64,000 nucleotides of DNA from a virus. Location: the IMG/VR virus record IMGVR_UViG_3300035670_000045, positions 62,001 through 126,000 of that record, one strand, 5' to 3'. The translations under genes and the position numbers were made by a program. The notes beneath the pieces were generated by a model. It made no database searches, was not told the origin of the DNA, and was given only the letters and a program-made list of their open reading frames with translations. This document shows positions 24,001 through 31,711 of this stretch, piece by piece. The number at the start of each line of letters is the position of its first letter. Position 1 is the stretch's first letter.

Positions 24001-24963
24001 GGACGCGTGCAGAACCCAACGACAGGCGCGGTCAATGAGTCGGGGTATGTCGCCCGAAAGCTGTACAAACCTGACTCGGACATCACGCGAGGGGAGCACA
24101 CCAACCAGATGCTGCACCAAAAGCAGCAACTGACCGACGAGGCTCGCGCACTATCCCCTCAAGCCAAGTCGATGGTCCCTGACATGTACGGGCACAAGAC
24201 GATGGGGTCCGGCGGACTTCAGCGTACGATTAGTGACCATGAGTACGTGCCCGGGCTCACGGACATCAGGGGCTCCAGGGTGCAGACCCCTCAGGGGGCA
24301 CAGTGGTCACGCACGCCCAACGCACGCCGAACCGACCTCGAGGCCGTGCAGTCCACCGTCTTGAAGCCAATGGAGTCTCGCGGCAAAATGATGGCAGACA
24401 CCATTACTGCGCAGGGTACGAACTACGGGAACGTACTCAACTCCCCATCGGGACCGAAAGTCATGGACTTCCTCCCGATTGTGGAGGGCCAAAAGGACCA
24501 CATCTCTGACTCCTATCGGAAGTACGCCCCGACTTCTCCGTCAAAGTACACGGAGGGTGCGGCGGGTGCCAACCCCAACAAGCTGCAACGGGAACTGCGG
24601 CGTGAGGTATTCCGTCCTCAACAAGCAGTTTCGGAAGCCCCGGCACACATGCAGATGCAAGCGGCGGCTCACTTACGTGGGGAAGGCCCTGCACCTACCA
24701 CCGCACCAGCAAGGGCTCCTACGTCTTCCGTGTCTACGGCAGGTGCCCGCACCAGTGCGCCTGCGGCCCGAACCAGCATGCCGGCCCAGACGTCAGTACC
24801 AACTGTACGCCCCGCCCGGGTGAGCATCCACACTCCTGCGCCTACGATGCCTACCGTGCGGCCCAGTATGGGTGCAGCACTAAAGGGTCTGCAGACAAAA
24901 GCTACAAGCGTCCTCGGACGCGTTGCGACACAGGCCGGGAAGGCGGTTGCACATGCACACTGA
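21019..24963 (+). CDS. SNF2-like superfamily 2 helicase precursor with intein, 1314 aa
   Basis: GTG start with AAGGGG just upstream. The extein has Walker A HGLGSGK-T, interrupted after Lys39 by an intein (residues 40-498); DEAH at 563-566; LLLTGSP motif III; LLLSSAGGEGLDL motif V; and the QVEGRGAR motif VI, the set expected of SNF2/DEAH superfamily 2 translocases that move on double-stranded DNA using ATP. After splicing it would be about 855 aa. The last ~300 residues lack helicase motifs and end in an Ala/Pro/Thr/Ser-rich tail. The location within tail genes makes a virion-associated role conceivable, as for some large-phage helicases, but this is inference. ATP binding would require splicing because the P-loop Thr is the first residue after the intein. 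Confidence 0.85.
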   Translation: MSSKKDSPQLQPHQQRVVDRISRDDQPGLIVAHGLGSGKCVRGDTPILTDRGLLQIQDLFPKGMEVDAEVTLDGGGYQVLSLVNGKTRWSAVRARYAQRLSASERTIHVVTERGSEVCATGAHPLLVLRAGVPTWVPAREVAVGEWVVMPDLVDGSPSPTRLDSSLAVCAAWLTTEGWEDSKKRGSFVITQHGNRPMLESLHQWLRATYGVGRIRESGHDLVACSRALADDLQAWGHTWGLKSAHKRLPYSMLSGGFSMTREVLRICWEAEGHISAANAEITSASRFLMEQYRYLLLQLGGRSSCRAKWSIASNGTGPYREYWRSSVSGEDLEALALAVRGTKKGRKLEVIAGRKRNPNTGVPVDWLYKFLDLSPKFFGCTANNRRSVSRASALRMLEKLQWLETGTALDSLRLAVSGLGGTARSYAQRNLRVAERRSEVRVARERLYAIVYGPYRFEQVESTTPGSAGGLVYDVEVDSDVYDHKNYVGGYGGWYLHNTLTSIAAQKALGVPSQVVAPAALLGNYSKEQKKHYGKGAKPADLVSMQQAARTGELENTALRVVDEAHRARDPGTATYRALRDSPAEKRLLLTGSPFYNHPSDIAPLLRIAAGTSLVPEDKAEFTSRYIYDKPVKPGLFDRFVHGATGGTVATLRPERAEELRGIFSKWVDHHPGTREHFPEVEHVDVDVPMSDGQRRVYDTVMDAAPSWVAAKVRRGLPPDKQEAKQLNAFLSGARQISNSTAGFIPETDKAEGPKIQKAFENLKKELDSNPRSKAVVYSNFLQAGINPYKAHLQSAGIPFGEFTGEMGRAQRDQLVRDYNDNKIRALLLSSAGGEGLDLKGTRLLQVLEPHWNREKLRQVEGRGARYMSHADLPEEERKLRIENYMSSLPEGTMGRLWRTVSGREKDKSVDQYLAQMSNDKDALIGQFKGLLPQHSNEKAAANRSVKEWRALNAAGDTAGADHLAKAYGGLGNQPRYLRDISIGGSEAAVDQMMGRVQNPTTGAVNESGYVARKLYKPDSDITRGEHTNQMLHQKQQLTDEARALSPQAKSMVPDMYGHKTMGSGGLQRTISDHEYVPGLTDIRGSRVQTPQGAQWSRTPNARRTDLEAVQSTVLKPMESRGKMMADTITAQGTNYGNVLNSPSGPKVMDFLPIVEGQKDHISDSYRKYAPTSPSKYTEGAAGANPNKLQRELRREVFRPQQAVSEAPAHMQMQAAAHLRGEGPAPTTAPARAPTSSVSTAGARTSAPAARTSMPAQTSVPTVRPARVSIHTPAPTMPTVRPSMGAALKGLQTKATSVLGRVATQAGKAVAHAH
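21136..22512 (+). mobile_element. intein with LAGLIDADG-type endonuclease region, 459 aa
   Basis: The insert begins at Cys40 (CVRGDTPILTDRG, block A), continues with TGAHPLLVL (block B, Thr120 and His123), and ends VYDVEVDSDVYDHKNYVGG ... YLHN followed by Thr499, the block F/G ends with His-Asn. Between them, CAAWLTTEGW (Glu176) and CWEAEGHI (Glu271) match the two LAGLIDADG-type motifs with Glu in the acidic position. It sits between Lys39 and Thr499 in the Walker A motif, a well-known intein insertion point. The full Cys1, penultimate His, terminal Asn and Thr+1 set suggests active protein splicing. Confidence 0.85.
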
Positions 24964-25414
24964 CGAAAAAAGTGAGAGTGAGAAGCTGCGGGAGGTGCTC
25001 GAGCGCATCCGTACCCGCACTGAACGTACGGGCAACACGATCCCCTGGCATGACCGGGATCTGCGTGACGACAAGAACGAGTACGACCACATACCTAACA
25101 AGCTCGGGTCGGACCACCTGATGTTCCAGGCCTGCTTCGCCGAGCTCACGAAGACGGCGGGCAAAATCGTACGAGAGACCTCGCTGGCGATGACACGCTC
25201 GGGCAAGCGGCCTATCTCCGTCCAGAAGTTCCTCCAGAAGCTCGACAAGGGGGAGCTCGGGTGGAAGCTTGCGACCAAGTCCGGAGACGGAGATCCCACG
25301 CAGGAGTGGCCGCCCACCAAGCCGTTGCCCCAAAACGCGGTTGCCGGGGTCGACAAGGTCGACACCGCGCGGGTGTCCCGCCAGACCTTCACTTTCCCCG
25401 TGCTCTCTCGCTGA
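24953..25414 (+). CDS. hypothetical protein, 153 aa
   Basis: ATG 24953 overlaps the helicase end by 11 bases in another frame. Residues 1-30 are a charged helix (EKSESEKLREVLERIRTRTER); the middle contains WHDRDLRDDKNEYDHIPNKLG; the end is Pro/Thr-rich. Unrecognised. The close coupling to the helicase gene suggests a common function. Confidence 0.65.
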   Translation: MHTDEKSESEKLREVLERIRTRTERTGNTIPWHDRDLRDDKNEYDHIPNKLGSDHLMFQACFAELTKTAGKIVRETSLAMTRSGKRPISVQKFLQKLDKGELGWKLATKSGDGDPTQEWPPTKPLPQNAVAGVDKVDTARVSRQTFTFPVLSR

Positions 25415-25429
25415 GGTAGGATGGTCCGC

Positions 25430-25783
25430 ATGTCCCCCATCGATCCGCGTGTCCTTCAGGCGTTCAGCGAGGCCCTCACCAAGGAGGGGAGCGCGGGTGG
25501 CTACATGTCGCGCTTGGGGCAGCACCTGAAGGCGTCACCTCGTATGGGGCGGGTGGCTACCCACCTGGCGGACCATGGGCACGTCTACGACCTGGCCGGT
25601 CTTGGCGGGATGATGGGGCTCGAGGCAGCCCACGCCGCCCACTCCCTGAAGAAGGACCCCATGACGGGCAAGCGGGACTGGCGGGGTGCCCTCGAGTCGG
25701 GGGCCGAGGGTGCCTTCCTGGGCACGCTGGCGGCCCCAGTGGCGGCGAACCTCCTCCTCAAACGGCCAGGCGGGGCTCACTGA
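25430..25783 (+). CDS. hypothetical protein, 117 aa
   Basis: ATG 25430 is preferred because GAGGTAGG lies about ten bases upstream; an in-frame ATG at 25421 sits on that site. Residues ~40-65 are Gly/Ala/Leu/His-rich (VYDLAGLGGMMGLEAAHAAH) and residues ~95-110 hydrophobic (GAFLGTLAAPVAANLLL), a possible membrane-association pattern. Its stop shares a base with the next ATG. Confidence 0.65.
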   Translation: MSPIDPRVLQAFSEALTKEGSAGGYMSRLGQHLKASPRMGRVATHLADHGHVYDLAGLGGMMGLEAAHAAHSLKKDPMTGKRDWRGALESGAEGAFLGTLAAPVAANLLLKRPGGAH

Positions 25784-26490
25784 TGGTGTACGAGTACTTG
25801 CTCAAGTTCGCGCACGACGCCGGGCACACGAAGGCCGCTGCGGTTTCGGAGCAGGAAGCACGCGCGTCTCTCGACAGACTCGAGAACCTCGAGCGTGCTA
25901 AGCCGTCTGGCGCCCAGGTGGGCCGCTACGCTGCCGTGGGTGGGGGTGCAGCCGTGGGGGCCACCGCGCTGAAGGACCTGATCGCCAAGGGGCCTCGGGA
26001 CGTTCTCGGGGGGCCTGGGAAGCGCTTGCGCACGGTGGCGGCCAACGCGGTCGCGGGCGCCCTCACCTCGGGTGCAGTCCCGCTCGTCCGATCCCATCTC
26101 GACCAGGAAGCGGAGAAGCACAAGATCCGTGCGTTCCTGAAGCAGCCGGGGACCCCGACCCCTGGGGGGTCCCCCAAGGTCGCGGGGTGGGTGGAGTACG
26201 TCAAGCTCGCGGCCGGAGCCCCGACTCGCGGAGGGTTCATGATGGCGTCGGAGGTCCCTGCGTTCCGGCACCCGGACATCCAGCGCCCGATGCACCACAC
26301 GCGCCCTCAGCAGATCGTCGAGAAGATGGGCTCGGCCACCACACCCGCCGGCCGACTCTCGGCGTCTCGTCGTGTGGGCCTTCCGAAAGTGACGGCCCCG
26401 CCTGGGCCGGCCATCGCAGATACGGTGCCCACGTTCGGGCAGCGTCTGCCTGGTGCAAACAAGACGACCATCGGGAAAATGGGTGGGTGA
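25783..26490 (+). CDS. hypothetical protein, 235 aa
   Basis: The ATG overlaps the previous TGA by one base. A helical start (EQEARASLDRLENLERAK) is followed by a Gly/Ala hydrophobic stretch (GRYAAVGGGAAVGATAL), a second hydrophobic stretch near residue 90, then a Pro/Arg/Ala-rich second half. No domain recognised. It ends the tail-gene operon; the next gene has its own promoter motif. Confidence 0.65.
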   Translation: MVYEYLLKFAHDAGHTKAAAVSEQEARASLDRLENLERAKPSGAQVGRYAAVGGGAAVGATALKDLIAKGPRDVLGGPGKRLRTVAANAVAGALTSGAVPLVRSHLDQEAEKHKIRAFLKQPGTPTPGGSPKVAGWVEYVKLAAGAPTRGGFMMASEVPAFRHPDIQRPMHHTRPQQIVEKMGSATTPAGRLSASRRVGLPKVTAPPGPAIADTVPTFGQRLPGANKTTIGKMGG

Positions 26491-26507
26491 AAACGGCGTG
26501 ATGTACC

Positions 26508-26517
26508 GCGGATAAGA
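26508..26517 (+). promoter_or_regulatory. GCGGATAAGA promoter candidate
   Basis: The motif lies in the 70-base gap between the gene ending at 26490 and the ATG at 26561, with AAGGAGG further downstream. It fits the GGGATAAGA family seen 15 times in the window. Confidence 0.55.
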
Positions 26518-26560
26518 CTTGTGAGCGGCTGCCACGTGGCTCCGCCACAAGGAGGTACAC

Positions 26561-27154
26561 ATGACCATCAACGCCCCCGTCTACGTTTTTCCGCAGCAAC
26601 TGACCGAAGAGCAGCAGAAGGCCGTGTTCGCGTACACCCACCTGTACGCGAAGCTCGCCGCCTCCCTCTACGCGCTCGGGCCCCTCACCCACAACACCTC
26701 GCAGGAAGGAAGCGAGGTGGTGCAGATGAACGAGTGGCTCGCGGAGATCCAGATCCGCTACACCAAGTTCCGCGACGGGTTCGAGTCGCTCGACCCGCAG
26801 GTCGTGCATGACCAGTCGTGCCCCATCAAGTACATGGGGGAGATCGCGGACCACGGGCACGTCATGCGTGGGCGCATCCAAGCTCTCCGGGAGGGTTCCA
26901 CGAAGTTCGAGCTGAACGCCGAGCTCACGGCCATCGAAGCCGCCATCAAGAAAGCGGAGTCCGACGGGCTGGACTCCGACATCAAGTGGCCCCTGTTCCA
27001 GCAGACGTGGGCACGGCGTGCGAACGAGTTCCTGCGTGACAACGCTCACGTGTCCCGGGCGTTCAGCTTCTTGACCCTGACGGAGTACTTCGTCAATACG
27101 GCGAAGTTGCCCGCGCTGGCGAAGCGCATGCTTACCCATCCCTTGGGGGTATAA
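26561..27154 (+). CDS. hypothetical protein, 197 aa
   Basis: ATG with a strong AAGGAGG site (AAGGAGGTACACATG). The protein is predominantly helical: EEQQKAVFAYTHLYAKLAASLYAL, a second helix pair and a C-terminal LTEYFVNTAKLPALAKRML. It is the first gene of the unit that includes the sigma factor. No domain recognised; a helical adaptor or virion protein is possible. Confidence 0.75.
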   Translation: MTINAPVYVFPQQLTEEQQKAVFAYTHLYAKLAASLYALGPLTHNTSQEGSEVVQMNEWLAEIQIRYTKFRDGFESLDPQVVHDQSCPIKYMGEIADHGHVMRGRIQALREGSTKFELNAELTAIEAAIKKAESDGLDSDIKWPLFQQTWARRANEFLRDNAHVSRAFSFLTLTEYFVNTAKLPALAKRMLTHPLGV

Positions 27155-27161
27155 TCCGGCC

Positions 27162-27923
27162 ATGTCCAAGGTCGACGAGTTCCTGGAAGCGAAGCTGGCT
27201 GCTGGTGAAAAGCGGCGGCAACAAGAGCTCCAACACCTCGAGCAATGGCGGGAGTCGAAGGACCCTGCGCACCTCAAACCCTTGCTCCAGTCGTACGCCC
27301 CGGTCATCGCCGGGGCGATGCGGATGTACAAGGCGCCCGACGTGCCCGAGTCGGCCATGCGGGCGGAGCTCACGGAGATCGCGATCAAGGCTTTCGAAAG
27401 CTACGACCCGACGCGTGGAGCACAGCTCAACACCCACGTTCAGAACCACATGAAGAAGTCCATGCGGTTCAACGGCAAGTACCAGAACGTGGGGTACATC
27501 CCGCCGGAGCAGACCCAGTGGATCGGCAAGATCCAGCGCGCGCAGTCCGACTTGCAGGACTCGCTGAACCGTGCTCCGACGGACCACGAGATCGCCCAGC
27601 ACGTAGGGAACGGGTTGACCCCCCACATGGTCACACGCGTCAAAGGCAACCTGCGGGCAGACATCAACACGTCCGCGTTCGAGGAGGACCCGTTCGAGCA
27701 TGACGGGGCACGGGACCAGGAAGTGCTGTCCCTCCTGCCTTTGGCACTCGGGCCCAAGGACAAAGAGGTGTTCGCTTACCTCTACGGGGACAAGCAGGAC
27801 AAGGCCCCCATGCTCGGGGGTCGAGTCAACATGGGGGCGTTGGCGAAACAGCTCAACATGAGCAGCTCGCAGATCTCCCGATCCCACAAGGTCATCAAGG
27901 ACACCTACAAGAAGTACAGGTAA
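27162..27923 (+). CDS. sigma-70 family RNA polymerase sigma factor, 253 aa
   Basis: Region 2-like sequence is at residues ~72-110 (AFESYDPTRGAQLNTHVQNHMKKS, the 'yDPxrG.f.tya...ir..i' signature). Region 3 is at ~118-165 (LNRAPTDHEIAQHVG), and a region 4 helix-turn-helix is at ~190-250 (MGALAKQLNMSSSQISRSHKVIK). Sigma factors direct RNA polymerase to promoters. The 253-residue size and domain order fit a phage or alternative sigma factor lacking the large region 1. It is the obvious candidate reader of the GATAAGA motifs in this window, though no experiment connects them. It follows gene 26561 in the same unit. Confidence 0.8.
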   Translation: MSKVDEFLEAKLAAGEKRRQQELQHLEQWRESKDPAHLKPLLQSYAPVIAGAMRMYKAPDVPESAMRAELTEIAIKAFESYDPTRGAQLNTHVQNHMKKSMRFNGKYQNVGYIPPEQTQWIGKIQRAQSDLQDSLNRAPTDHEIAQHVGNGLTPHMVTRVKGNLRADINTSAFEEDPFEHDGARDQEVLSLLPLALGPKDKEVFAYLYGDKQDKAPMLGGRVNMGALAKQLNMSSSQISRSHKVIKDTYKKYR

Positions 27924-27925
27924 CC

Positions 27926-27935
27926 GAGGATAAGA
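27926..27935 (+). promoter_or_regulatory. GAGGATAAGA promoter candidate
   Basis: It lies two bases after the sigma-factor stop TAA and 18 bases before the ATG at 27954, with GGAGG as ribosome binding site downstream. Confidence 0.55.
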
Positions 27936-27953
27936 AAGCTGGAGGATTCCTAC

Positions 27954-28145
27954 ATGCAACTCGCCAGCTTTCTCTGCCTCGATGCCTACCGATTCACCGC
28001 GAAGCATGACCGCGCTGGGTACACCGTGACCGCTGTGCCCAAAAATCCGGGACCCGGGAAGAAAGGGTACGTGGTGTGCGCGGCCGACCTGGAAGCCGCG
28101 AGCAAGGAGCTCTACACAATGCTGGGCGTTCCTGTCCAGAAGTAG
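27954..28145 (+). CDS. small hypothetical protein, 63 aa
   Basis: ATG with a GGAGG site. The protein is compact and beta/alpha, with two cysteines far apart and AADLEAASKELYTML at the C-terminal end. It is a single-gene unit: GATAAGA motif upstream and a strong terminator at 28155-28180. Unknown function. Confidence 0.7.
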   Translation: MQLASFLCLDAYRFTAKHDRAGYTVTAVPKNPGPGKKGYVVCAADLEAASKELYTMLGVPVQK

Positions 28146-28154
28146 CGCTTCGAG

Positions 28155-28180
28155 CGCGCACCTCCGGGTGCGCGTTTTTT
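28155..28180 (+). terminator. intrinsic terminator after gene 27954-28145
   Basis: Perfect stem CGCGCACC/GGTGCGCG with a four-base loop, followed by a run of six T. Confidence 0.85.
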
Positions 28181-28189
28181 AGCTCCCTC

Positions 28190-28199
28190 CGGGATAAGT
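28190..28199 (+). promoter_or_regulatory. CGGGATAAGT promoter candidate
   Basis: The motif follows the terminator by nine bases and precedes the GGAGGT ribosome binding site and ATG at 28215, the same terminator-motif-gene order seen repeatedly on the minus strand. Confidence 0.55.
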
Positions 28200-28214
28200 C
28201 CCCTGGAGGTGCAC

Positions 28215-29330
28215 ATGCACAACGATCCGACGTACGTGGCGAAGATGGTTCAGCGGTTCTTCGAGGACGGTGAGGCCCAAGCGAGCAAGCTTGTCGCCAA
28301 CATCCGGGAAACGGTCATTCAGGACTACCTCGTGGCGCCGAGTCAGATGACGTTCCAACGCATGGAGAACGAGCAGCTTGGGCTCATGATCCCGATCCCA
28401 GGTCGACCCGTGACCCTGACGGTCCACAGCCATGCGCTCAGCCAGCTGTGCCAAAAGGTGGAAGTGCCCGGCGCGTACGTCCGGAAGCTGCTCCAGCGTG
28501 AGGCCAAGTGGGCGACGTCCCTGGCCGCTGCGAACCTCCAGGTGTGCTACCAGAACACGCCGGTCCCCCCGAACACGAAGTACCTCCACCGCGTCGTACG
28601 CGGAGAGCTCCGCGGGTTCCTGTCCCGTCGGTACAACCGGGACCTGGCGTCCGGGCCTCTCCTCGCCAAGTTCATGTCGGTCTGCCAAGAGGTGGGGGCC
28701 CGGCCCGTGAACGCCCGGTTCAACGCGGTGAAGAACGCCCTGATGTGTGCTCAGCCCCAAGCGTACGACGTCGGCGGGTCGTCCCCCGTCCTCATGGGGG
28801 TGGAGTGGGCGAACAGCGACTTCGGCTCGGGCCGGCACACCATCTCGTTGGCGGTTTGGACCACTAGCGGGAGCAAGTGGGTGCTGCAGGACGCGCTGAG
28901 CCAGGTACACATCGGCGGCATCATCAAGGACTCCGAGCTCGAGATGTCCGACCAGGTGCACGCTGCGGAGCTGGAGGCCCAATCTCTGGCCACCCGGGAC
29001 GTGATCCTGCAGCAGCTCAGCCCCGAAGGGATCGAGCGCGTCCTCGACGGGCTGAGGAAAGCACACGAGGAGCAGGTGGGGTGGGCCCAGATTCGCTCCA
29101 CCCTGGCGGGGTACCTCAACACGACGCAGCTTGGGGAAGCGAAGAACCTGTTCGACGAGGGAGTCGAGTACCTCCCCCCAACGAGGAACGGAAACACCTC
29201 CATGGCGTGGGCCCTCGAGGTGCTGGGGCACTTCGCCAAGAAGCAAGACTCGGAAGAGCGCAAGACCGAGCTCGAGGGTGCGGCGGGAATGGTGCTCGGA
29301 AAGTACATCCAGGTGAAGCAAGCGAGCTAG
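28215..29330 (+). CDS. DUF932-like hypothetical protein, 371 aa
   Basis: ATG 28215 has GGAGGT six bases upstream. The central region (LHRVVRGELRGFLSRRYNRDL and VGGSSPVLMGVEWANSDFGSG) resembles the plasmid/phage DUF932 family, whose members share an R-x2-L-S-x-R-Y pattern followed by a beta-rich domain and are of unknown biochemical role. The C-terminal third is helical (LDGLRKAHEEQVGWAQIRSTL). The family match is by eye. It starts a unit that includes the structural genes up to about 35.6 kb. Confidence 0.65.
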   Translation: MHNDPTYVAKMVQRFFEDGEAQASKLVANIRETVIQDYLVAPSQMTFQRMENEQLGLMIPIPGRPVTLTVHSHALSQLCQKVEVPGAYVRKLLQREAKWATSLAAANLQVCYQNTPVPPNTKYLHRVVRGELRGFLSRRYNRDLASGPLLAKFMSVCQEVGARPVNARFNAVKNALMCAQPQAYDVGGSSPVLMGVEWANSDFGSGRHTISLAVWTTSGSKWVLQDALSQVHIGGIIKDSELEMSDQVHAAELEAQSLATRDVILQQLSPEGIERVLDGLRKAHEEQVGWAQIRSTLAGYLNTTQLGEAKNLFDEGVEYLPPTRNGNTSMAWALEVLGHFAKKQDSEERKTELEGAAGMVLGKYIQVKQAS

Positions 29331-29340
29331 TATGCTGGGC

Positions 29341-29562
29341 ATGTCCCAAGCAGACCGAGACAAACGTCTGGACGAGCTTCTCGCGGCCGTGAATACCTAC
29401 GCGGACAAGCGGACGAAAGAGATCAACGACCGTGTGGCCCTTGCGAAGCGCATTCTGAAGGGCCGTACGGGGTCAGAACGCCTTGCAAACGCAGCAAACA
29501 ACGCTGCCAAATCAGCGGTCATCGAGTCCATCGATGACTTCCTAACCGGAGGAAACGGATGA
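29341..29562 (+). CDS. small coiled-coil protein, 73 aa
   Basis: ATG 29341; an in-frame ATG lies at 29332. The protein is almost fully helical and charged (DKRLDELLAAVNTYADKRTKEINDRV, then RLANAANNAAKSAVI). It could be a small structural or scaffolding component. Its stop is overlapped by the next gene. Confidence 0.6.
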   Translation: MSQADRDKRLDELLAAVNTYADKRTKEINDRVALAKRILKGRTGSERLANAANNAAKSAVIESIDDFLTGGNG

Positions 29563-29825
29563 GAAAAGTGGAGTTGGAAGATGTGGATCGCACGAAGCTC
29601 GAGAACCTCCGGCTTCGTGGTCGAAACCTGGAGCTCGAGATGCTCCAGCTCCGGAACCAGTCCACCGCCCTTGCCAAGAAGCGGGAAGATCTGCTCGTCG
29701 AGATGCAGGTCGTCCGAAAGTCGTTCCAGGAGAAGTACCAGATCGATTTGGGAACGGAGATGGTCAACGACCAGGGGTACGTCGTCCCCAACCCTGTCCC
29801 GCTCGTCGATCCCCAGGTAAAGTAG
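29559..29825 (+). CDS. coiled-coil protein, 88 aa
   Basis: The ATG overlaps the preceding TGA. Residues 5-58 form a strong coiled coil of heptads with Leu, Arg and Glu (LENLRLRGRNLELEMLQLRNQ). A short polar C-terminal tail follows. It may oligomerise with its neighbour. No family recognised. Confidence 0.65.
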   Translation: MRKVELEDVDRTKLENLRLRGRNLELEMLQLRNQSTALAKKREDLLVEMQVVRKSFQEKYQIDLGTEMVNDQGYVVPNPVPLVDPQVK

Positions 29826-29829
29826 AGGG

Positions 29830-30819
29830 ATGCTCACCACGGTCCTCTCCCCCAGCACGCACCAGATCGAGCTCCACATCGCCACCCCACTGTCGGAATG
29901 GCAGGGAAAGTGGACGCATGTCGAGGTCTGGCGCTCGGTGCTGGGGGAGGGGGGTCCGTACGAGCCCCTTTTTAGCCATACGGAGCTGCCTGCCAGGGTG
30001 CCCGTATACGGCGGGGACCGCACCACGCTCGATGGGGACACCGTGGACCTGACCGGGAAGACCCTCTCGTTGAAAATCGGGCAAACGCCGTGGGAGTTTG
30101 CTTACCCCGGCCCCTACCCGATGACCGTAAAGGCGTTGGCCGTACAGCTCGAGCTCGCCTTGCCCGTTAGGGCTTGGGTGGACTCTGACCGCCGCCTCGT
30201 ACTCGAGACGATTCAGGTCGGTGGGACCGCGCTCCTGGAGGTTCTACCGAGCGAGGCAGCAACGCTCCTTGGCCTCCCTACGTCCTCCCCGTCGAACATC
30301 TCCGCTGGAAAGCGCCGACCCTACGCGCTCGACCCTATGGAGCAGGAGCTCGTCGTAGCGGACCCGTTCGGAGACGATTCGTACTTCTACCAGAGCAGGT
30401 ACACGGACGGGGCCCTCGTCAGCGCCTGGTCCACCCCGGTATCTGGGCTCACGTCCCGACGGGAGGTCCCCGCCAGCAGCCTGGCGGTCGGGTACGTGCG
30501 CCTCTTTCAGGCGGGGGTACCCACCGCCGGACGTCGCGTTGTCGTACACCCCGTCCGAACACCGGATCCTGAGGGGGATTGGGCGGAGATCCAGCTACCC
30601 TTGGAGGGGCTGACGGATGGGGACGGGCGGGTGGAGTTCCAGTTGATGCGTGGACGTACGTACGACGTGTCCATCTCGGGCACGGGAAGCATCCGACGGG
30701 TCCGAGTCCCCATGACGGGGGCCGGGCCGTACTACCTCCTGGGGCCCGAGCTCGCTGTCGATGACGGCATGAGCATCCACAAGCTCGACATCGGATACGC
30801 TGACCGCCGAAACCCCTAG
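29830..30819 (+). CDS. beta-rich structural protein candidate, 329 aa
   Basis: ATG 29830. The whole protein is beta-sandwich-like with many Gly, Pro, Thr and Val residues, e.g. RVPVYGGDRTTLDGDTVDLTGKTLSL and VGYVRLFQAGVPTAGRRVVVHPV. The C-terminal third resembles an Ig-like or carboxypeptidase-regulatory-like domain (GRVEFQLMRGRTYDVSISGTG). Such domains decorate phage tails, fibres and baseplates. The next gene continues the same theme. Assignment as virion decoration is inference. Confidence 0.6.
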   Translation: MLTTVLSPSTHQIELHIATPLSEWQGKWTHVEVWRSVLGEGGPYEPLFSHTELPARVPVYGGDRTTLDGDTVDLTGKTLSLKIGQTPWEFAYPGPYPMTVKALAVQLELALPVRAWVDSDRRLVLETIQVGGTALLEVLPSEAATLLGLPTSSPSNISAGKRRPYALDPMEQELVVADPFGDDSYFYQSRYTDGALVSAWSTPVSGLTSRREVPASSLAVGYVRLFQAGVPTAGRRVVVHPVRTPDPEGDWAEIQLPLEGLTDGDGRVEFQLMRGRTYDVSISGTGSIRRVRVPMTGAGPYYLLGPELAVDDGMSIHKLDIGYADRRNP

Positions 30820-30827
30820 GAGGCCAC

Positions 30828-31697
30828 ATGTACTCGACGGTCAACCTCTACGCGATCGACAGCGTGACTCTGCTGCCTCTGCCGAACGCGGTGTTCAAGG
30901 TCTTGGATGCCACGAACCAGCAGCCGGTGGTGCTGCAAACGAGCTCAGCGGACGGGTCCGTGGGGCTCCTCCTCCCCGTAGGCGAGTACGAGGTGCGCGT
31001 GTTCCACTTCGGGACCGACTTTCACGGACCTCGACGGATTCAGGTGCAAGCAGACATCGAGTCCTTCGACTTCCCGGGAGAGAGGTATCACCCCACCGCG
31101 TCTCTCGATGCTCGCCTGTGTGTCGTGCACGGGCACTTTCGCCATTCCGACGGGCGGCCCTACAAGAACCTGGACCTACATGTGACCCCGCTGTTCGCGC
31201 CGATTTTGGTGGACGATGCAGCCGTTATGGGGGAGGACATGGTGGTCCGGACGGACGAGCGAGGCTGGGTACGCCTGCCCCTGATTCGTGGGGCAAAATA
31301 TCAGATCGATCTCGAAGGATACGACCACGGCCAAAAGACCGTGTACATTCCAGATGCAGCTCAATGGAATTTGCCGGACATCCTCTTCCCCCGCGTAGTG
31401 GCCTTGGAGTTTACGGACGCCGTCCGCCCTGTAGCGGTCAGTGTGGGGGAGGATGTCGAGCTGGATGTGAGTGTGGTGCTGTCCGATGGGCGTCGGGTCC
31501 CGCCTACGAGCCCAGACGTTCAATGGGCCAACAGCGATTCCCAGAAGCTGTACTACAGCTTTACGCCGACCTCCGTCATCCTTCGCGGCCTGGCTGCGGG
31601 GGATGTCACGCTTACAGCAACGTGCACCGCAACGAGCGTGTATTCCATCCCGCATCGGGACCTAACGGGGTCGCCCATCGACATTCGCGTGGCGTAA
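30828..31697 (+). CDS. Ig-like domain structural protein candidate, 289 aa
   Basis: ATG with AGGAGG in the leader. Residues ~1-85 carry a carboxypeptidase-regulatory-like pattern (TLLPLPNAVFKVLDATNQQPV ... LLLPVGEYEVRVFHFG), residues ~100-180 repeat it (GRPYKNLDLHVTPLF ... RTDERGWVRLPLIRGAKYQIDL), and the last ~90 residues look like a Big2-type Ig domain (VALEFTD ... LRGLAAGDVTLTATC). It is probably a secreted-type, virion-exposed adhesion or decoration protein. Neighbour of another beta-sandwich gene. Confidence 0.6.
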   Translation: MYSTVNLYAIDSVTLLPLPNAVFKVLDATNQQPVVLQTSSADGSVGLLLPVGEYEVRVFHFGTDFHGPRRIQVQADIESFDFPGERYHPTASLDARLCVVHGHFRHSDGRPYKNLDLHVTPLFAPILVDDAAVMGEDMVVRTDERGWVRLPLIRGAKYQIDLEGYDHGQKTVYIPDAAQWNLPDILFPRVVALEFTDAVRPVAVSVGEDVELDVSVVLSDGRRVPPTSPDVQWANSDSQKLYYSFTPTSVILRGLAAGDVTLTATCTATSVYSIPHRDLTGSPIDIRVA

Positions 31698-31711
31698 CCC
31701 CCACCACACTC

